From assembly GCF_011369485.1 (NCBI RefSeq), contig NZ_VXCA01000009.1, forward strand, positions 574 through 64,573: a DNA stretch of 64,000 nt, read 5' to 3'. Shown piece by piece: positions 6,840 through 15,004 of the stretch (positions within the stretch are counted from its first letter, which is position 1; the number at the start of each line of letters is the position of its first letter). The notes beneath the pieces are model-generated. The model made no database searches, was not told where the DNA came from, and saw nothing but the letters and a program-made list of their open reading frames with translations. A program made the translations under genes and the position numbers. The DNA comes from Pseudomonas atagonensis (GTDB lineage: Bacteria > Pseudomonadota > Gammaproteobacteria > Pseudomonadales > Pseudomonadaceae).

Positions 6840-9752
6840 ATGCCGCTCGCCACGTTGATCCATCGCGCCAGTTTGCCCAGCCCGCAGGTTTCCGAAGAGC
6901 AGGCCCGGCAATGGCTGGCAGAACATTACGGGCTCAGCGGCACGTTGCAGGCGCTCGGCAGTCAGCAGGATCTCAATTACCGTGTCGACAGCGCTCGCGG
7001 GCGATTTGTATTGAAGATCTGCCGTGGCGACTATGCCCTGGTGGAACTGCAGGCCCAGCACGCGGGCCTGAAATTTCTCGCCGAGCACTCGACCGTCCAT
7101 GTGCCGCGAGTGATTGTCGCCAACAACGGTCAGGACTTGTTGTCGCTGGAAGCCGGCGGCGAAGCGGTGCATGTGCGTCTTCTGGAGTACATCGAAGGTC
7201 AGCCGTTGACCCATCTCGATCATCTTGGAGATCAAGTCGTGGCGAGATTCGGCCGATTGTGCGGCGAGATGGATCTGGCACTGTCCGGTTTCGACCACCC
7301 GGGGCTTGAGCGCACATTGCAGTGGGATGCGCGTCACGCCAGTGCATTGATCGGCCATTTGTTACCGGTGATCAAGGACGCGCAGCAGCGCGAACTGCTT
7401 GCCGACGCCGCCGAACAGGCCGAGCAGCGTTTGCTACCGCTGCAGGACAAACTGCCAGTGCAGGCGATCCACATGGACATCACCGATGACAACGCCGTAT
7501 GGGCGCGGGACGCTCAGCGGCACTGGCAGTTGCAAGGGGTGATCGACTTTGGCGATCTGGTGCGTACCTGGCGCATTACTGATCTGTCGGTGACGTGTGC
7601 GGCGTTGCTGCATCATGCCGCTGGCGATCCGTTTGTCATCCTGCCGGCAGTGCAGGCTTACCACGCCGTCAATCCGCTGCAGCGCGAAGAACTGCAGGCG
7701 TTGTGGCCGTTGATCGTCGCGCGGGCGGCGGTGCTGGTGCTTAGTGGCGAGCAGCAGGTCAGCATCGATCCGGGCAATGCCTACAGCCGCGACAACCTGG
7801 TTCACGAGTGGGAAATTTTCCGGGTTGCCACGTCGGTGCCGCAGGCATTGATGGAAGCGGCGATTCTCACAGCAGTGGGGCAGACCCTGCCGGTGATCGA
7901 GAGCGACGGCTTCGCGCCCTTGTTGCCCGGGTTGCTCGGGCGCGAGTTTGCCTTGATCGATCTGGGTGTTCTGAGCCCGCATTTCGAAGCGGGCAACTGG
8001 GAGCAGGAAGGTATCGATCAGCGCCTGTTGAATGAGGCAGCTGTCGCCCATGGCCTGGCGGCGAGCCGCTATGGTCAGTACCGTTTGTCGCAAACCCGTG
8101 TCGACAGTCCGGTGGAGCCCGACACCTTTGCGTTGCACGTCGAATTGCGGCTCCCGAGCAGCACGGTCGTCGAGGCGCCGTTTGCCGGTGTACTGCATCA
8201 GGCAGCGGACGGCGCGCTGCAACTGGAGGGCGAGTCACTCTGCGTTCGTCTGTGGGGCGTGACGCCATCGTTGCCAACCGGTGCGGCGTTGCTCAAAGGT
8301 CAGGTGCTGGGCGCGGTCAGTGGAGCGTTGCAAGTGCAGTTGTGCAGAGGCACGCAATTGAATCCACCGCTATTTTGCGCGCCTTCCCGCGTGCCGGCGT
8401 GGCAGGCGTTGTGCCCATCGCCGGCGGCTTTACTGGGGCTGGCCTGTGATGCCGAGCCGGAGCTGGACGCGAAAACCCTGCTCGAACGCCGCGACGCCAG
8501 TTTCGCCCGCACACAAAAACACTATTACGTGGATCCGCCGCGTATCGAGCGCGGCTGGCGCAATCACCTGATCGACATGCAGGGCCGCTCCTACCTCGAC
8601 ATGCTCAACAACGTCGCGGTGCTCGGTCACGGTCATCCGCGCATGGCGGCGGTAGCGGCCCGGCAATGGTCGCTGCTCAACACCAATTCACGCTTCAACT
8701 ATGCAGCGGTGGCCGAGTTTTCCGAACGGCTGCTCAAACTGGCGCCGGAAGGCATGGATCGGGTGTTTCTGGTCAACAGCGGCAGTGAGGCCAATGACCT
8801 GGCGATTCGTCTGGCGTGGGCCTACAGCGGTGGTCGCGACATGGTCAGCGTACTCGAGGCCTATCACGGCTGGACGGTCGGTGCCGATGCGGTATCGACA
8901 TCGATTGCCGACAACCCGAAAGCTCTGGAAAGTCGCCCGGACTGGGTGCATCCCGTGACAGCGCCGAACATGTATCGCGGTGAGTTCCGTGGTCAGGATT
9001 GCGCGCCGGATTACGTGCGCAGCGTTGAGCATCATCTGCAAAAACTCGCCGAGCAGAAGCGCCAGTTGGCCGGGTTCATCTGCGAACCGGTGTACGGCAA
9101 TGCCGGTGGCATCTCGTTGCCGCCAGGGTATCTGCAACAGGTCTACGCGCGGGTGCGTGCGCAGGGCGGCGTGTGTATCGCCGACGAAGTGCAGGTCGGC
9201 TACGGGCGCATGGGCCGTTTCTTCTGGGGCTTTGAAGATCAGGGCGTGGTGCCGGACATCATCACCATGGCCAAGGGTATGGGCAACGGACAGCCGCTGG
9301 GTGCAGTGATCACGCGCCGGGAGATCGCCGAAGCACTGGAGGCCGAGGGCTATTTCTTCTCGTCGGCCGGCGGCAGTCCTGTCAGTTGCCAGATCGGCAT
9401 GGCGGTGCTGGACGTCATGGAAGAAGAAAAACTCTGGGAAAACGCACAGGTGGTCGGTGGCCATTTCAAAGCACGGCTGGAGGCGTTGATCGATAAACAT
9501 CCGCTGGTCGGCGCGGTGCATGGTTCCGGGTTCTATCTGGGGCTGGAGCTGATCCGCAATCGCGCGACGCTGGAGCCGGCGACCGAGGAAACGATGTTGC
9601 TGTGCGATCGCTTGCGCGAGCTGGGGATTTTCATGCAGCCGACGGGTGATGATCTGAACATCCTCAAAATCAAACCGCCAATGGTGACCTCGCGGCAGAG
9701 CGTGGATTTCTTTGTCGACATGCTGGAGCGGGTGCTCGAAGAAGGCCTGTAA
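6840..9752 (+). CDS. Fusion of aminoglycoside-phosphotransferase-like kinase and class-III aminotransferase/phospho-lyase
   Basis: This 970-aa multidomain enzyme has three parts. The N-terminal third (to about 345) is an APH/choline-kinase-type kinase with catalytic loop IHMDITDDN (His211, Asp213, Asn218) and the metal-binding Asp236 in VIDFGD. The middle (about 430-520) is a small all-beta segment with an APFAGVLH motif like peptidase-M23/lipoyl-type folds. The C-terminal part (about 545-970) is a PLP class-III aminotransferase with Schiff-base Lys812 in ITMAKGMGNG. Both parts resemble the eukaryotic hydroxylysine kinase and phospho-lyase proteins, so it may phosphorylate an amino alcohol and then eliminate phosphate and ammonia. 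The substrate is unknown. It is followed by agmatine deiminase on the same strand. Confidence 0.85.
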   Translation: MPLATLIHRASLPSPQVSEEQARQWLAEHYGLSGTLQALGSQQDLNYRVDSARGRFVLKICRGDYALVELQAQHAGLKFLAEHSTVHVPRVIVANNGQDLLSLEAGGEAVHVRLLEYIEGQPLTHLDHLGDQVVARFGRLCGEMDLALSGFDHPGLERTLQWDARHASALIGHLLPVIKDAQQRELLADAAEQAEQRLLPLQDKLPVQAIHMDITDDNAVWARDAQRHWQLQGVIDFGDLVRTWRITDLSVTCAALLHHAAGDPFVILPAVQAYHAVNPLQREELQALWPLIVARAAVLVLSGEQQVSIDPGNAYSRDNLVHEWEIFRVATSVPQALMEAAILTAVGQTLPVIESDGFAPLLPGLLGREFALIDLGVLSPHFEAGNWEQEGIDQRLLNEAAVAHGLAASRYGQYRLSQTRVDSPVEPDTFALHVELRLPSSTVVEAPFAGVLHQAADGALQLEGESLCVRLWGVTPSLPTGAALLKGQVLGAVSGALQVQLCRGTQLNPPLFCAPSRVPAWQALCPSPAALLGLACDAEPELDAKTLLERRDASFARTQKHYYVDPPRIERGWRNHLIDMQGRSYLDMLNNVAVLGHGHPRMAAVAARQWSLLNTNSRFNYAAVAEFSERLLKLAPEGMDRVFLVNSGSEANDLAIRLAWAYSGGRDMVSVLEAYHGWTVGADAVSTSIADNPKALESRPDWVHPVTAPNMYRGEFRGQDCAPDYVRSVEHHLQKLAEQKRQLAGFICEPVYGNAGGISLPPGYLQQVYARVRAQGGVCIADEVQVGYGRMGRFFWGFEDQGVVPDIITMAKGMGNGQPLGAVITRREIAEALEAEGYFFSSAGGSPVSCQIGMAVLDVMEEEKLWENAQVVGGHFKARLEALIDKHPLVGAVHGSGFYLGLELIRNRATLEPATEETMLLCDRLRELGIFMQPTGDDLNILKIKPPMVTSRQSVDFFVDMLERVLEEGL

Positions 9753-9757
9753 TCATG

Positions 9758-9789
9758 ATTCCGTGGAAGCACCCGGCTTTCCACGGAAT
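9758..9789 (+). terminator. Stem-loop after the fusion gene
   Basis: A perfect 11-bp inverted repeat (ATTCCGTGGAA / TTCCACGGAAT, 10-nt loop) lies 6 bp after the stop codon. It lacks a strong U-tract, so it may be an mRNA-stabilising stem or a weak terminator. Confidence 0.5.
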
Positions 9790-9937
9790 ATCGGCCTTTA
9801 ATTCGATTTGTATCGGTTTTAACCGGATGTTTTTAGATGGAATGCATTTTTTAAGTTTCAAATGACGATATTTATCGGTTATAAAGTCGCCATCGCTTTG
9901 CAAACCTTTTGACGGTTCCCCAGGAGTGCTGATTCCA

Positions 9938-11044
9938 ATGACCACTTTGAAAAGTACCCCACGCGCCGATGGTTTCTACATGCCGGCCGAGTGGGCGCCG
10001 CAGACGCAGACCTGGATGATCTGGCCCGAGCGCCCGGACAACTGGCGTCTGGGTGGCAAACCGGCGCAGGCCGCACACGTGGCGGTGGCTAAAGCCATCG
10101 CGCGCTTCGAGCCTGTTACTGTGGCTGTCTCCGCCGGCCAGTACGAAAACGCCCGTGCGCGTCTGGATGTGCCGAATATCCGCGTGGTCGAGATGTCCAG
10201 CGATGACGCCTGGGTACGCGACAGTGGTCCGACGTTCGTGATCAACAACTCCGGCGAAGTGCGCGGTGTGAACTGGGATTTCAATGCCTGGGGCGGTTTC
10301 GATGGCGGCCTGTATTCGCCGTGGAATCGTGATTCCCAGGTCGGTGGCAAGATTCTCGAAATCGAGCGCAGCCCGCGTTATCGCACCGAAGGTTTCGTGC
10401 TTGAGGGCGGTTCGATTCACGTCGACGGCGAAGGCACGCTGATCACCACCGAAGAATGCCTGCTCAACCGCAATCGCAACCCGCACCTGGGCCGCGAAGA
10501 AATTGAAGCCGTGCTCAGCGCCAATCTGGCTGTGGATAAAATCATCTGGTTGCCGGACGGTCTGTTCAACGACGAAACCGACGGCCATGTGGATAACTTC
10601 TGCTGCTACGTGCGTCCGGGCGAAGTGCTGCTGGCGTGGACCGATGATCCACAGGATCCGAACTACCCGCGCTGCCAGGCGGCGATGAAAGTGCTGGAAA
10701 GCAGCACCGACGCCACGGGTCGCCCGTTCACAGTGCACAAAATGCCGATTCCGGGGCCGCTGTTCGCCACCGAGGAAGAGTGCGCCGGCGTCGATCCGGT
10801 GGACGGCACGCAGGAGCGCAATCCGTCTGTGCGTCTGGCCGGTTCCTACGTGAACTTCCTGATCGTCAATGGCGGCATCATCGCTCCGAGCTTCGACGAT
10901 CCGATGGACGCGCCGGCCCGTGAAATCCTGCAGAAGCTGTTCCCGCAGCACGAAGTGGTGATGGTCCCGGGCCGCGAACTGTTACTGGGCGGCGGCAATA
11001 TCCACTGCCTTACCCAGCAGCAGCCAGCGCCGCACAAAGAGTGA
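9938..11044 (+). CDS. aguA: Agmatine deiminase
   Basis: This 368-aa peptidyl-arginine-deiminase-fold enzyme converts agmatine to N-carbamoylputrescine plus ammonia. Characteristic segments are the [14 protein letters not shown] motif (about residue 87) and the terminal [13 protein letters not shown] with catalytic Cys357. The ATG at 9938 gives exactly the length I recall for P. aeruginosa AguA; a GTG at 9926 overlaps the GGAG ribosome site and is unlikely. The partner aguB (N-carbamoylputrescine amidohydrolase) is not adjacent. The neighbouring kinase/aminotransferase suggests a local amine-catabolism theme. Confidence 0.93.
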   Translation: MTTLKSTPRADGFYMPAEWAPQTQTWMIWPERPDNWRLGGKPAQAAHVAVAKAIARFEPVTVAVSAGQYENARARLDVPNIRVVEMSSDDAWVRDSGPTFVINNSGEVRGVNWDFNAWGGFDGGLYSPWNRDSQVGGKILEIERSPRYRTEGFVLEGGSIHVDGEGTLITTEECLLNRNRNPHLGREEIEAVLSANLAVDKIIWLPDGLFNDETDGHVDNFCCYVRPGEVLLAWTDDPQDPNYPRCQAAMKVLESSTDATGRPFTVHKMPIPGPLFATEEECAGVDPVDGTQERNPSVRLAGSYVNFLIVNGGIIAPSFDDPMDAPAREILQKLFPQHEVVMVPGRELLLGGGNIHCLTQQQPAPHKE

Positions 11045-11108
11045 GTTGAGTCGTAACAGCTTGAGTTGATTAATAAATCGGCCGGGCAACGATTAGCTCG
11101 CTAAGCAT

Positions 11109-11150
11109 ACAAACAAGCCCGCAGCCCGGTTGGACTGCGGGCTTGTTTGT
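11109..11150 (+). terminator. Rho-independent terminator after aguA
   Basis: A perfect 16-bp inverted repeat (ACAAACAAGCCCGCAG with its complement) is separated by 10 nt and ends in TTGTTTGT. It lies 65 bp downstream of aguA. Its symmetry would let it work in both directions. Confidence 0.8.
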
Positions 11151-11176
11151 ATCCGCTTGTCGACAACAGAGAAACA

Positions 11177-11193
11177 TTGGCATAGCTCTTGTA
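11177..11193 (+). promoter_or_regulatory. Possible sigma54 promoter
   Basis: TTGGCATAGCTCTTGTA matches the -24/-12 consensus TGGCAC-N5-TTGC with correct GG-to-G spacing, but has T instead of C at the -12 GC. It lies about 98 bp upstream of the ATG of the 70-aa protein. No enhancer site was identified. Confidence 0.4.
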
Positions 11194-11290
11194 TTCATCA
11201 CCCGTGCACTAGGGAGGGGGGAGAACTTCAACAGTTCTGTCATATACCTTGGATAACGTAGCCGCTCACGAACGGGGAGAGAGCGCTTAA

Positions 11291-11503
11291 ATGAACGCCG
11301 AAGTGAACGTGATCAACGAGCGGACTTTGCATCCCATGGCCGTAAACGGCGAATCGCTCCAGATTGTCGCGCACTGGTTGAAGTCCAATGGAACGCGTCA
11401 GATCAGGGAACCTGATCCGCGCCGGATGATGATCGAGCGTTACCCCGCTGGCCTGTTCAGCGAGGCAGAACTGGAAGCGTTGTGGGCTGTAATGGAAGGA
11501 TAA
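11291..11503 (+). CDS. Conserved-type small protein of unknown function (70 aa)
   Basis: This small acidic/basic mixed soluble protein has no signal peptide or membrane segment. The start is supported by GGGGAGAGAG ending 7 nt before the ATG. An independent terminator follows at 11524, so it is a monocistronic gene. A sigma54-like promoter and a small hairpin (AGAACT/AGTTCT, 11232-11248) lie in the leader. I do not recognise a family; the sequence LKSNGTRQIREPDPRRMM looks like a compact helical/DNA- or protein-binding surface, but that is only an impression. Confidence 0.7.
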   Translation: MNAEVNVINERTLHPMAVNGESLQIVAHWLKSNGTRQIREPDPRRMMIERYPAGLFSEAELEALWAVMEG

Positions 11504-11523
11504 GAAGAACAACAGGGATTGGT

Positions 11524-11554
11524 AAAAGCGCTGCCGGGATGGCGGCGCTTTTTT
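11524..11554 (+). terminator. Rho-independent terminator
   Basis: The stem AAAAGCGC-t-GCC pairs with GGC-g-GCGCTTTT and continues into T residues. It lies 21 bp after the stop of the 70-aa gene. Confidence 0.8.
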
Positions 11555-11586
11555 ATGCGTGACACAAAACCAGTGTGACCACTGAA

Positions 11587-11678
11587 ATGTGGGAGGGGGC
11601 TTGCTCTCGAAGGCGTCAGGTCAGTCGACTACATCGTTACTGACTCACTGCATTCGGGAGCAAGCCCTCTCCTACAGG
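11587..11678. repeat. REPIN (inverted REP pair)
   Basis: Two REP arms face each other: ATGTGGGAGGGGGCTTGCTC on the left and GGGAGCAAGCCCTCTCCTAC on the right, about 40 bp apart. This is the standard REPIN arrangement of fluorescent pseudomonads. It lies between the convergent 70-aa gene and the TonB receptor gene. Confidence 0.8.
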
Positions 11679-11690
11679 TTTTTGCGGTGA

Positions 11691-13796
11691 TCAGAAGCTG
11701 TAGGTGCCGGTCATCACGACGCTGCGCGGTGCGCCTGGCTGGATTTGATACTGGCTGGTCGCCGAGGCGTAGTACTCGCGATCGGTGATGTTGTTCAGCG
11801 CTGCGCGCAAATCCCAGTCCTTCAAGCGGTAACCGACGAGCGCGTCCCAGCGGCCATAGCCGGGCAAAGTCACGTTGTTGGCGTTGTCGGCATAGCGCTG
11901 GCCGACCAGTGTCAGGCCGGTTTCACCGTACCAGCCCATTTCCGGTTTCCAGGTCAGGAACAGGCTGCCGTTGTGCTTGGCGACGTTGTTGATGCGTTTG
12001 CCTTCCAGACCGTTGTTGTCCTTTTCAATCTTCGCATCCTGCATGCCGACGCCACCGCGTACGTACCAGTTGCCAACGATGTTGCCGGTGGCGGTCAGCT
12101 CGACACCGCGAGAGCGTTGAACGCCGGTCATGATGGTCAGGGTCGGGTCATTCGGATCGGTGGTGCGACGGTTGTAGAGTTCCAGGTCGTAGATCGCCAG
12201 CGTGGTGCTCAGGCGATCATCGAGCCAGTCGCTTTTCACGCCGATTTCTTTCTGCTTGGTCAGCTCCGGACTGAGGTCGTTGGTGTTACCGGCCGCGCCC
12301 GGCGTGATGCCGATCAGGCCACCGCCCACCGGCGAGAAGGTTTTCGACCACGAGGCGTAGAACGAATGGTTCTGCAGCGGCGTCCATACCAGGCCCACGC
12401 GCGGGCTGGTGCTGTGGCTGTCGCGATCTTCGGAAATGTCTTTGAGTTTGTTGGTCGACTCGATATCGAAAGTGTCGTAACGCAGGCCGGCGAGCACTTG
12501 CCATTGATCGTTCAGGCGCAACTGATCCTGCACGTACACCGCGCGGCTTTCGACCTCGGTGTGGCTGCTGCTGGAAACCTGCATGGCGCCGGTGTGGCGC
12601 AGGTCGCGGTCGGGGTTGAACAGATCCAGCGACGGCACCGGTTGCGCGCCCGGCGTCTTGCCGGTGGCGGCGTTGTACAGCGTTGGATCGCGGCGCTGAC
12701 TGCCGATCTCGATACCGGTCAGCAGACGATGTTCCAGACCAAACGTGTCGAAACCGCCTTCCAGCTCGACGTTGTTGTAAACGTTGCGGGTGGTCAGATC
12801 CTGTTGCCAGTGCTGGCGCGTGACCTTGTTGGTCCTGGCGTCGAAACCGGTCAGATAAGTGTTGTCGAAATCGCTGTCGAGCTTGAACACACCCAGGGTC
12901 TGGCGCAACTGCCAGTTGTCGTTGAGCTCATAAGTTAGCTTCGAACGCAGCGATTGCGATTTGTCGTCGATGAAATCGTGATCGTTGCCGTAGGTCGTGT
13001 CGCGACCGACATCGGCGGGGCGTCCGTTGACGCCTGGAATGCCGCGATCCGGCGTGCGGTTATAGCGGCTGTATTCGTATTGCACCAGCCAGTTGAGGTC
13101 GGGAGTCAGTTGCCAGCTCATCGATGGCGCGAACAGTTGGCGATTGCCGCTGACGCCGTCGCGGAAGCTGTTTTCATCCATGTTGCCCATGTTCAGGCGC
13201 AGGCTTATGTTGTCGCTCGGGTCGGTACTGAGGTCAGCGTAAAGGCTGCGCAAATCTTCGCTGCCGGCCTGGGCCTCAATGGTCGAACGGCGACCGGCCT
13301 CCGGCGCCTTGCTCACGCGGTTGACGATCCCTCCCTGGCTGCCTCGGCCGTACAGGACGGCGGCCGGGCCTTTGAGCACTTCTACACGCTCGATGTTGTG
13401 CAGGTCGCGTTTGTACTGGCTGTCGTCGCGAATACCGTCCAGGTAGAAGTCATTGCTCGCATCGAAGCCGCGGATACGCAGGCTGTCGAAACGGGTGTCG
13501 GCGCTGCTGCTGACGTTGGGCATGCCGCTCAAGGCATCGCCGATATCATTGGTGCCGTAATTGGCGACGTTCGACGTCTTGATCGAATCGATGGCCTGCG
13601 GCACGTAACGGACTGGCGTCGAGGTGCGGGTGGCGGTGTTGCTGACTTTGACACGCGGGTCATCGGCTTGGGTTTCGGCGCTGATGGCGGTGGCAGGCAA
13701 CTCGGTTGCCGCGTAGGCAAAACCGCTGGACAGAAAAGCAGAAAGGCCAAGGGTGACGGGCGTGAGACGGAACGGGGCAGGCATTGAAAAGCGCAT
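11691..13796 (-). CDS. TonB-dependent siderophore receptor
   Basis: This 701-aa outer-membrane receptor for ferric-siderophore uptake starts with a signal peptide ending near FAYA (about residue 29). A plug domain follows, with the signatures DSLRIRGFDASNDFYLDGIRD and VEVLKGPAAVLYGRGSQGG (about 104-155). The C-terminal 22-strand barrel ends in the aromatic VVMTGTYSF. There is no N-terminal FecR-interacting signalling extension, so it is a plain transporter rather than a transducer. It most resembles Fiu/PiuA/FhuA-type receptors; the ligand cannot be read from sequence. A Fur-like box lies in its promoter region. Confidence 0.9.
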   Translation of the reverse strand: MRFSMPAPFRLTPVTLGLSAFLSSGFAYAATELPATAISAETQADDPRVKVSNTATRTSTPVRYVPQAIDSIKTSNVANYGTNDIGDALSGMPNVSSSADTRFDSLRIRGFDASNDFYLDGIRDDSQYKRDLHNIERVEVLKGPAAVLYGRGSQGGIVNRVSKAPEAGRRSTIEAQAGSEDLRSLYADLSTDPSDNISLRLNMGNMDENSFRDGVSGNRQLFAPSMSWQLTPDLNWLVQYEYSRYNRTPDRGIPGVNGRPADVGRDTTYGNDHDFIDDKSQSLRSKLTYELNDNWQLRQTLGVFKLDSDFDNTYLTGFDARTNKVTRQHWQQDLTTRNVYNNVELEGGFDTFGLEHRLLTGIEIGSQRRDPTLYNAATGKTPGAQPVPSLDLFNPDRDLRHTGAMQVSSSSHTEVESRAVYVQDQLRLNDQWQVLAGLRYDTFDIESTNKLKDISEDRDSHSTSPRVGLVWTPLQNHSFYASWSKTFSPVGGGLIGITPGAAGNTNDLSPELTKQKEIGVKSDWLDDRLSTTLAIYDLELYNRRTTDPNDPTLTIMTGVQRSRGVELTATGNIVGNWYVRGGVGMQDAKIEKDNNGLEGKRINNVAKHNGSLFLTWKPEMGWYGETGLTLVGQRYADNANNVTLPGYGRWDALVGYRLKDWDLRAALNNITDREYYASATSQYQIQPGAPRSVVMTGTYSF

Positions 13797-13828
13797 CCGA
13801 AAAGTGAGAAGAATTCGAGCGCGCGAAT

Positions 13829-13847
13829 GGTAATGCTTTGCATTTAC
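13829..13847 (-). promoter_or_regulatory. Possible Fur box
   Basis: GGTAATGCTTTGCATTTAC is an imperfect 9-1-9 palindrome resembling the Fur consensus of alternating GATAAT/ATTATC words. It lies 33 bp upstream of the receptor start codon, where a Fe(II)-Fur repressor would block transcription. Confidence 0.5.
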
Positions 13848-14038
13848 TCTCGTTAATTATTCCTGAGAAGTTCCTTGTTTCTATTGTTTCAATTTATGTC
13901 GAGTTTGATACAGATCGAATCCTGGTCATTCGACCGATTCGCGAAACAGACTGGAAACCAGACCGGCGTTTTTCCCAAAAGGCTGAAGGTCTAGTCTGCC
14001 GGCATTGATTTTTCCCACCTTTGCGCCGGAGTTTTCTG

Positions 14039-14707
14039 ATGATCCTTCACTACATTTACGACCCGCTCTGTGGCTGGTGCTACGGCGCGAAACCGCTGGT
14101 GCAGGCTGCCCAGCAAGTGCTGCCTGTGATGGCTCATGCCGGCGGCATGATGAGTGGCGCCAATCGTCAGCCTGTGTCGGCGCAACTGCGCGACTACGTC
14201 ATGCCCCACGACCGGCGAATTGCCGAATACACCGGTCAGCCGTTTGGCGAAGCCTATTTCGAAGGCCTGCTGCGCGATCACACGGCGGTATTCGACTCGA
14301 CCCCACCAATCGCCGCCGTCCTGGCGGCAGAGGCTATCGATGCTCGTGGCCTGCAGATGCTCGGGCGTTTGCAGACTGCACATTATGTGGAAGGCCGGCG
14401 GATTGCCGACGAGTCGGTGCTGATCGATCTCGCCACACAGTCAGGATATGCACGCGACACCTTTCACGCTGCGTTCAAATCCGCCGACACCGAACACCAT
14501 ATAAAAGCCAGCCGTGCCCTGTTGGCGCGACTTGGCGGGCGGGGATTTCCTACGTTGGCACTTGAGCAGCACGGTCAATTCACCTTGATCGATCTGTCGC
14601 CTTGGCTCGGTAAACCAGAGGTCTTCGCCGCTTGGTTGAGGAAGGCCAACGGTGCCGATCATGCGGGTGAGTCGTCGGCAGTCTGCGGCCTCGATGGCTG
14701 CGCGTGA
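14039..14707 (+). CDS. DsbA-family thioredoxin-fold protein
   Basis: This 222-aa protein has an N-terminal MILHYIYDPLCGWCYGAKPL segment carrying a CGWC redox motif (Cys11 and Cys14) on a thioredoxin fold with a helical insertion. No signal peptide is visible, so a cytoplasmic location is likely, as for FrnE/KEFG-like DsbA proteins. The conserved cis-Pro region is GGRGFPTLAL near residue 170. ATG 14039 with GGAG 8 nt upstream is preferred over the in-frame TTG at 14021. The gene stands alone between the TonB receptor and a porin. Its substrate is unknown. Confidence 0.8.
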   Translation: MILHYIYDPLCGWCYGAKPLVQAAQQVLPVMAHAGGMMSGANRQPVSAQLRDYVMPHDRRIAEYTGQPFGEAYFEGLLRDHTAVFDSTPPIAAVLAAEAIDARGLQMLGRLQTAHYVEGRRIADESVLIDLATQSGYARDTFHAAFKSADTEHHIKASRALLARLGGRGFPTLALEQHGQFTLIDLSPWLGKPEVFAAWLRKANGADHAGESSAVCGLDGCA

Positions 14708-14809
14708 GAAGTACTGGATTCACTGGCTGCACGCGTTTCCGAGCAAGGACTCAGCGCAAAATTTGCGTTTCTTAGACGATTTTTACCTATTTAAAGACGA
14801 TTCTTGAAA

Positions 14810-14839
14810 TTGACACATTGTTCAGGGCGCGGCTACGAT
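14810..14839 (+). promoter_or_regulatory. Sigma70-type promoter
   Basis: TTGACA (14810-14815) and TACGAT (14834-14839) are separated by 18 bp. The predicted transcription start is near 14846, just before a short transcript that ends at a strong terminator. Confidence 0.6.
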
Positions 14840-14845
14840 TCGGCC

Positions 14846-14920
14846 CAACGCCTGTGGCTAACCGCCATGACTCAAAATAAGGAGCAGGCCCGCCATGACA
14901 TTGTCTGGGCGGGCCTTTTT
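14846..14920 (+). ncRNA. Candidate small RNA or attenuated leader upstream of the porin
   Basis: The segment runs from a good promoter to an intrinsic terminator (GGCCCGCC 14887-14894, GGCGGGCC 14908-14915, then TTTTT). It is about 75 nt and contains no convincing coding sequence. It could be a free-standing sRNA or a prematurely terminated leader of the porin mRNA. No database comparison was possible. Confidence 0.45.
14887..14920 (+). terminator. Intrinsic terminator
   Basis: An 8-bp GC stem with a 13-nt loop is followed by five T residues and GTTT. It lies 85 bp upstream of the porin ATG, so the porin needs read-through or a second promoter between 14921 and 15004. Confidence 0.8.
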
Positions 14921-15004
14921 GTTTCGGGGTGAATACAAGAGTGCAATAAGCGCCGTTTCAGCCGTTCGACACAGCGCGTTTCAACCCGTAATAAGGAAAA
15001 CAAA

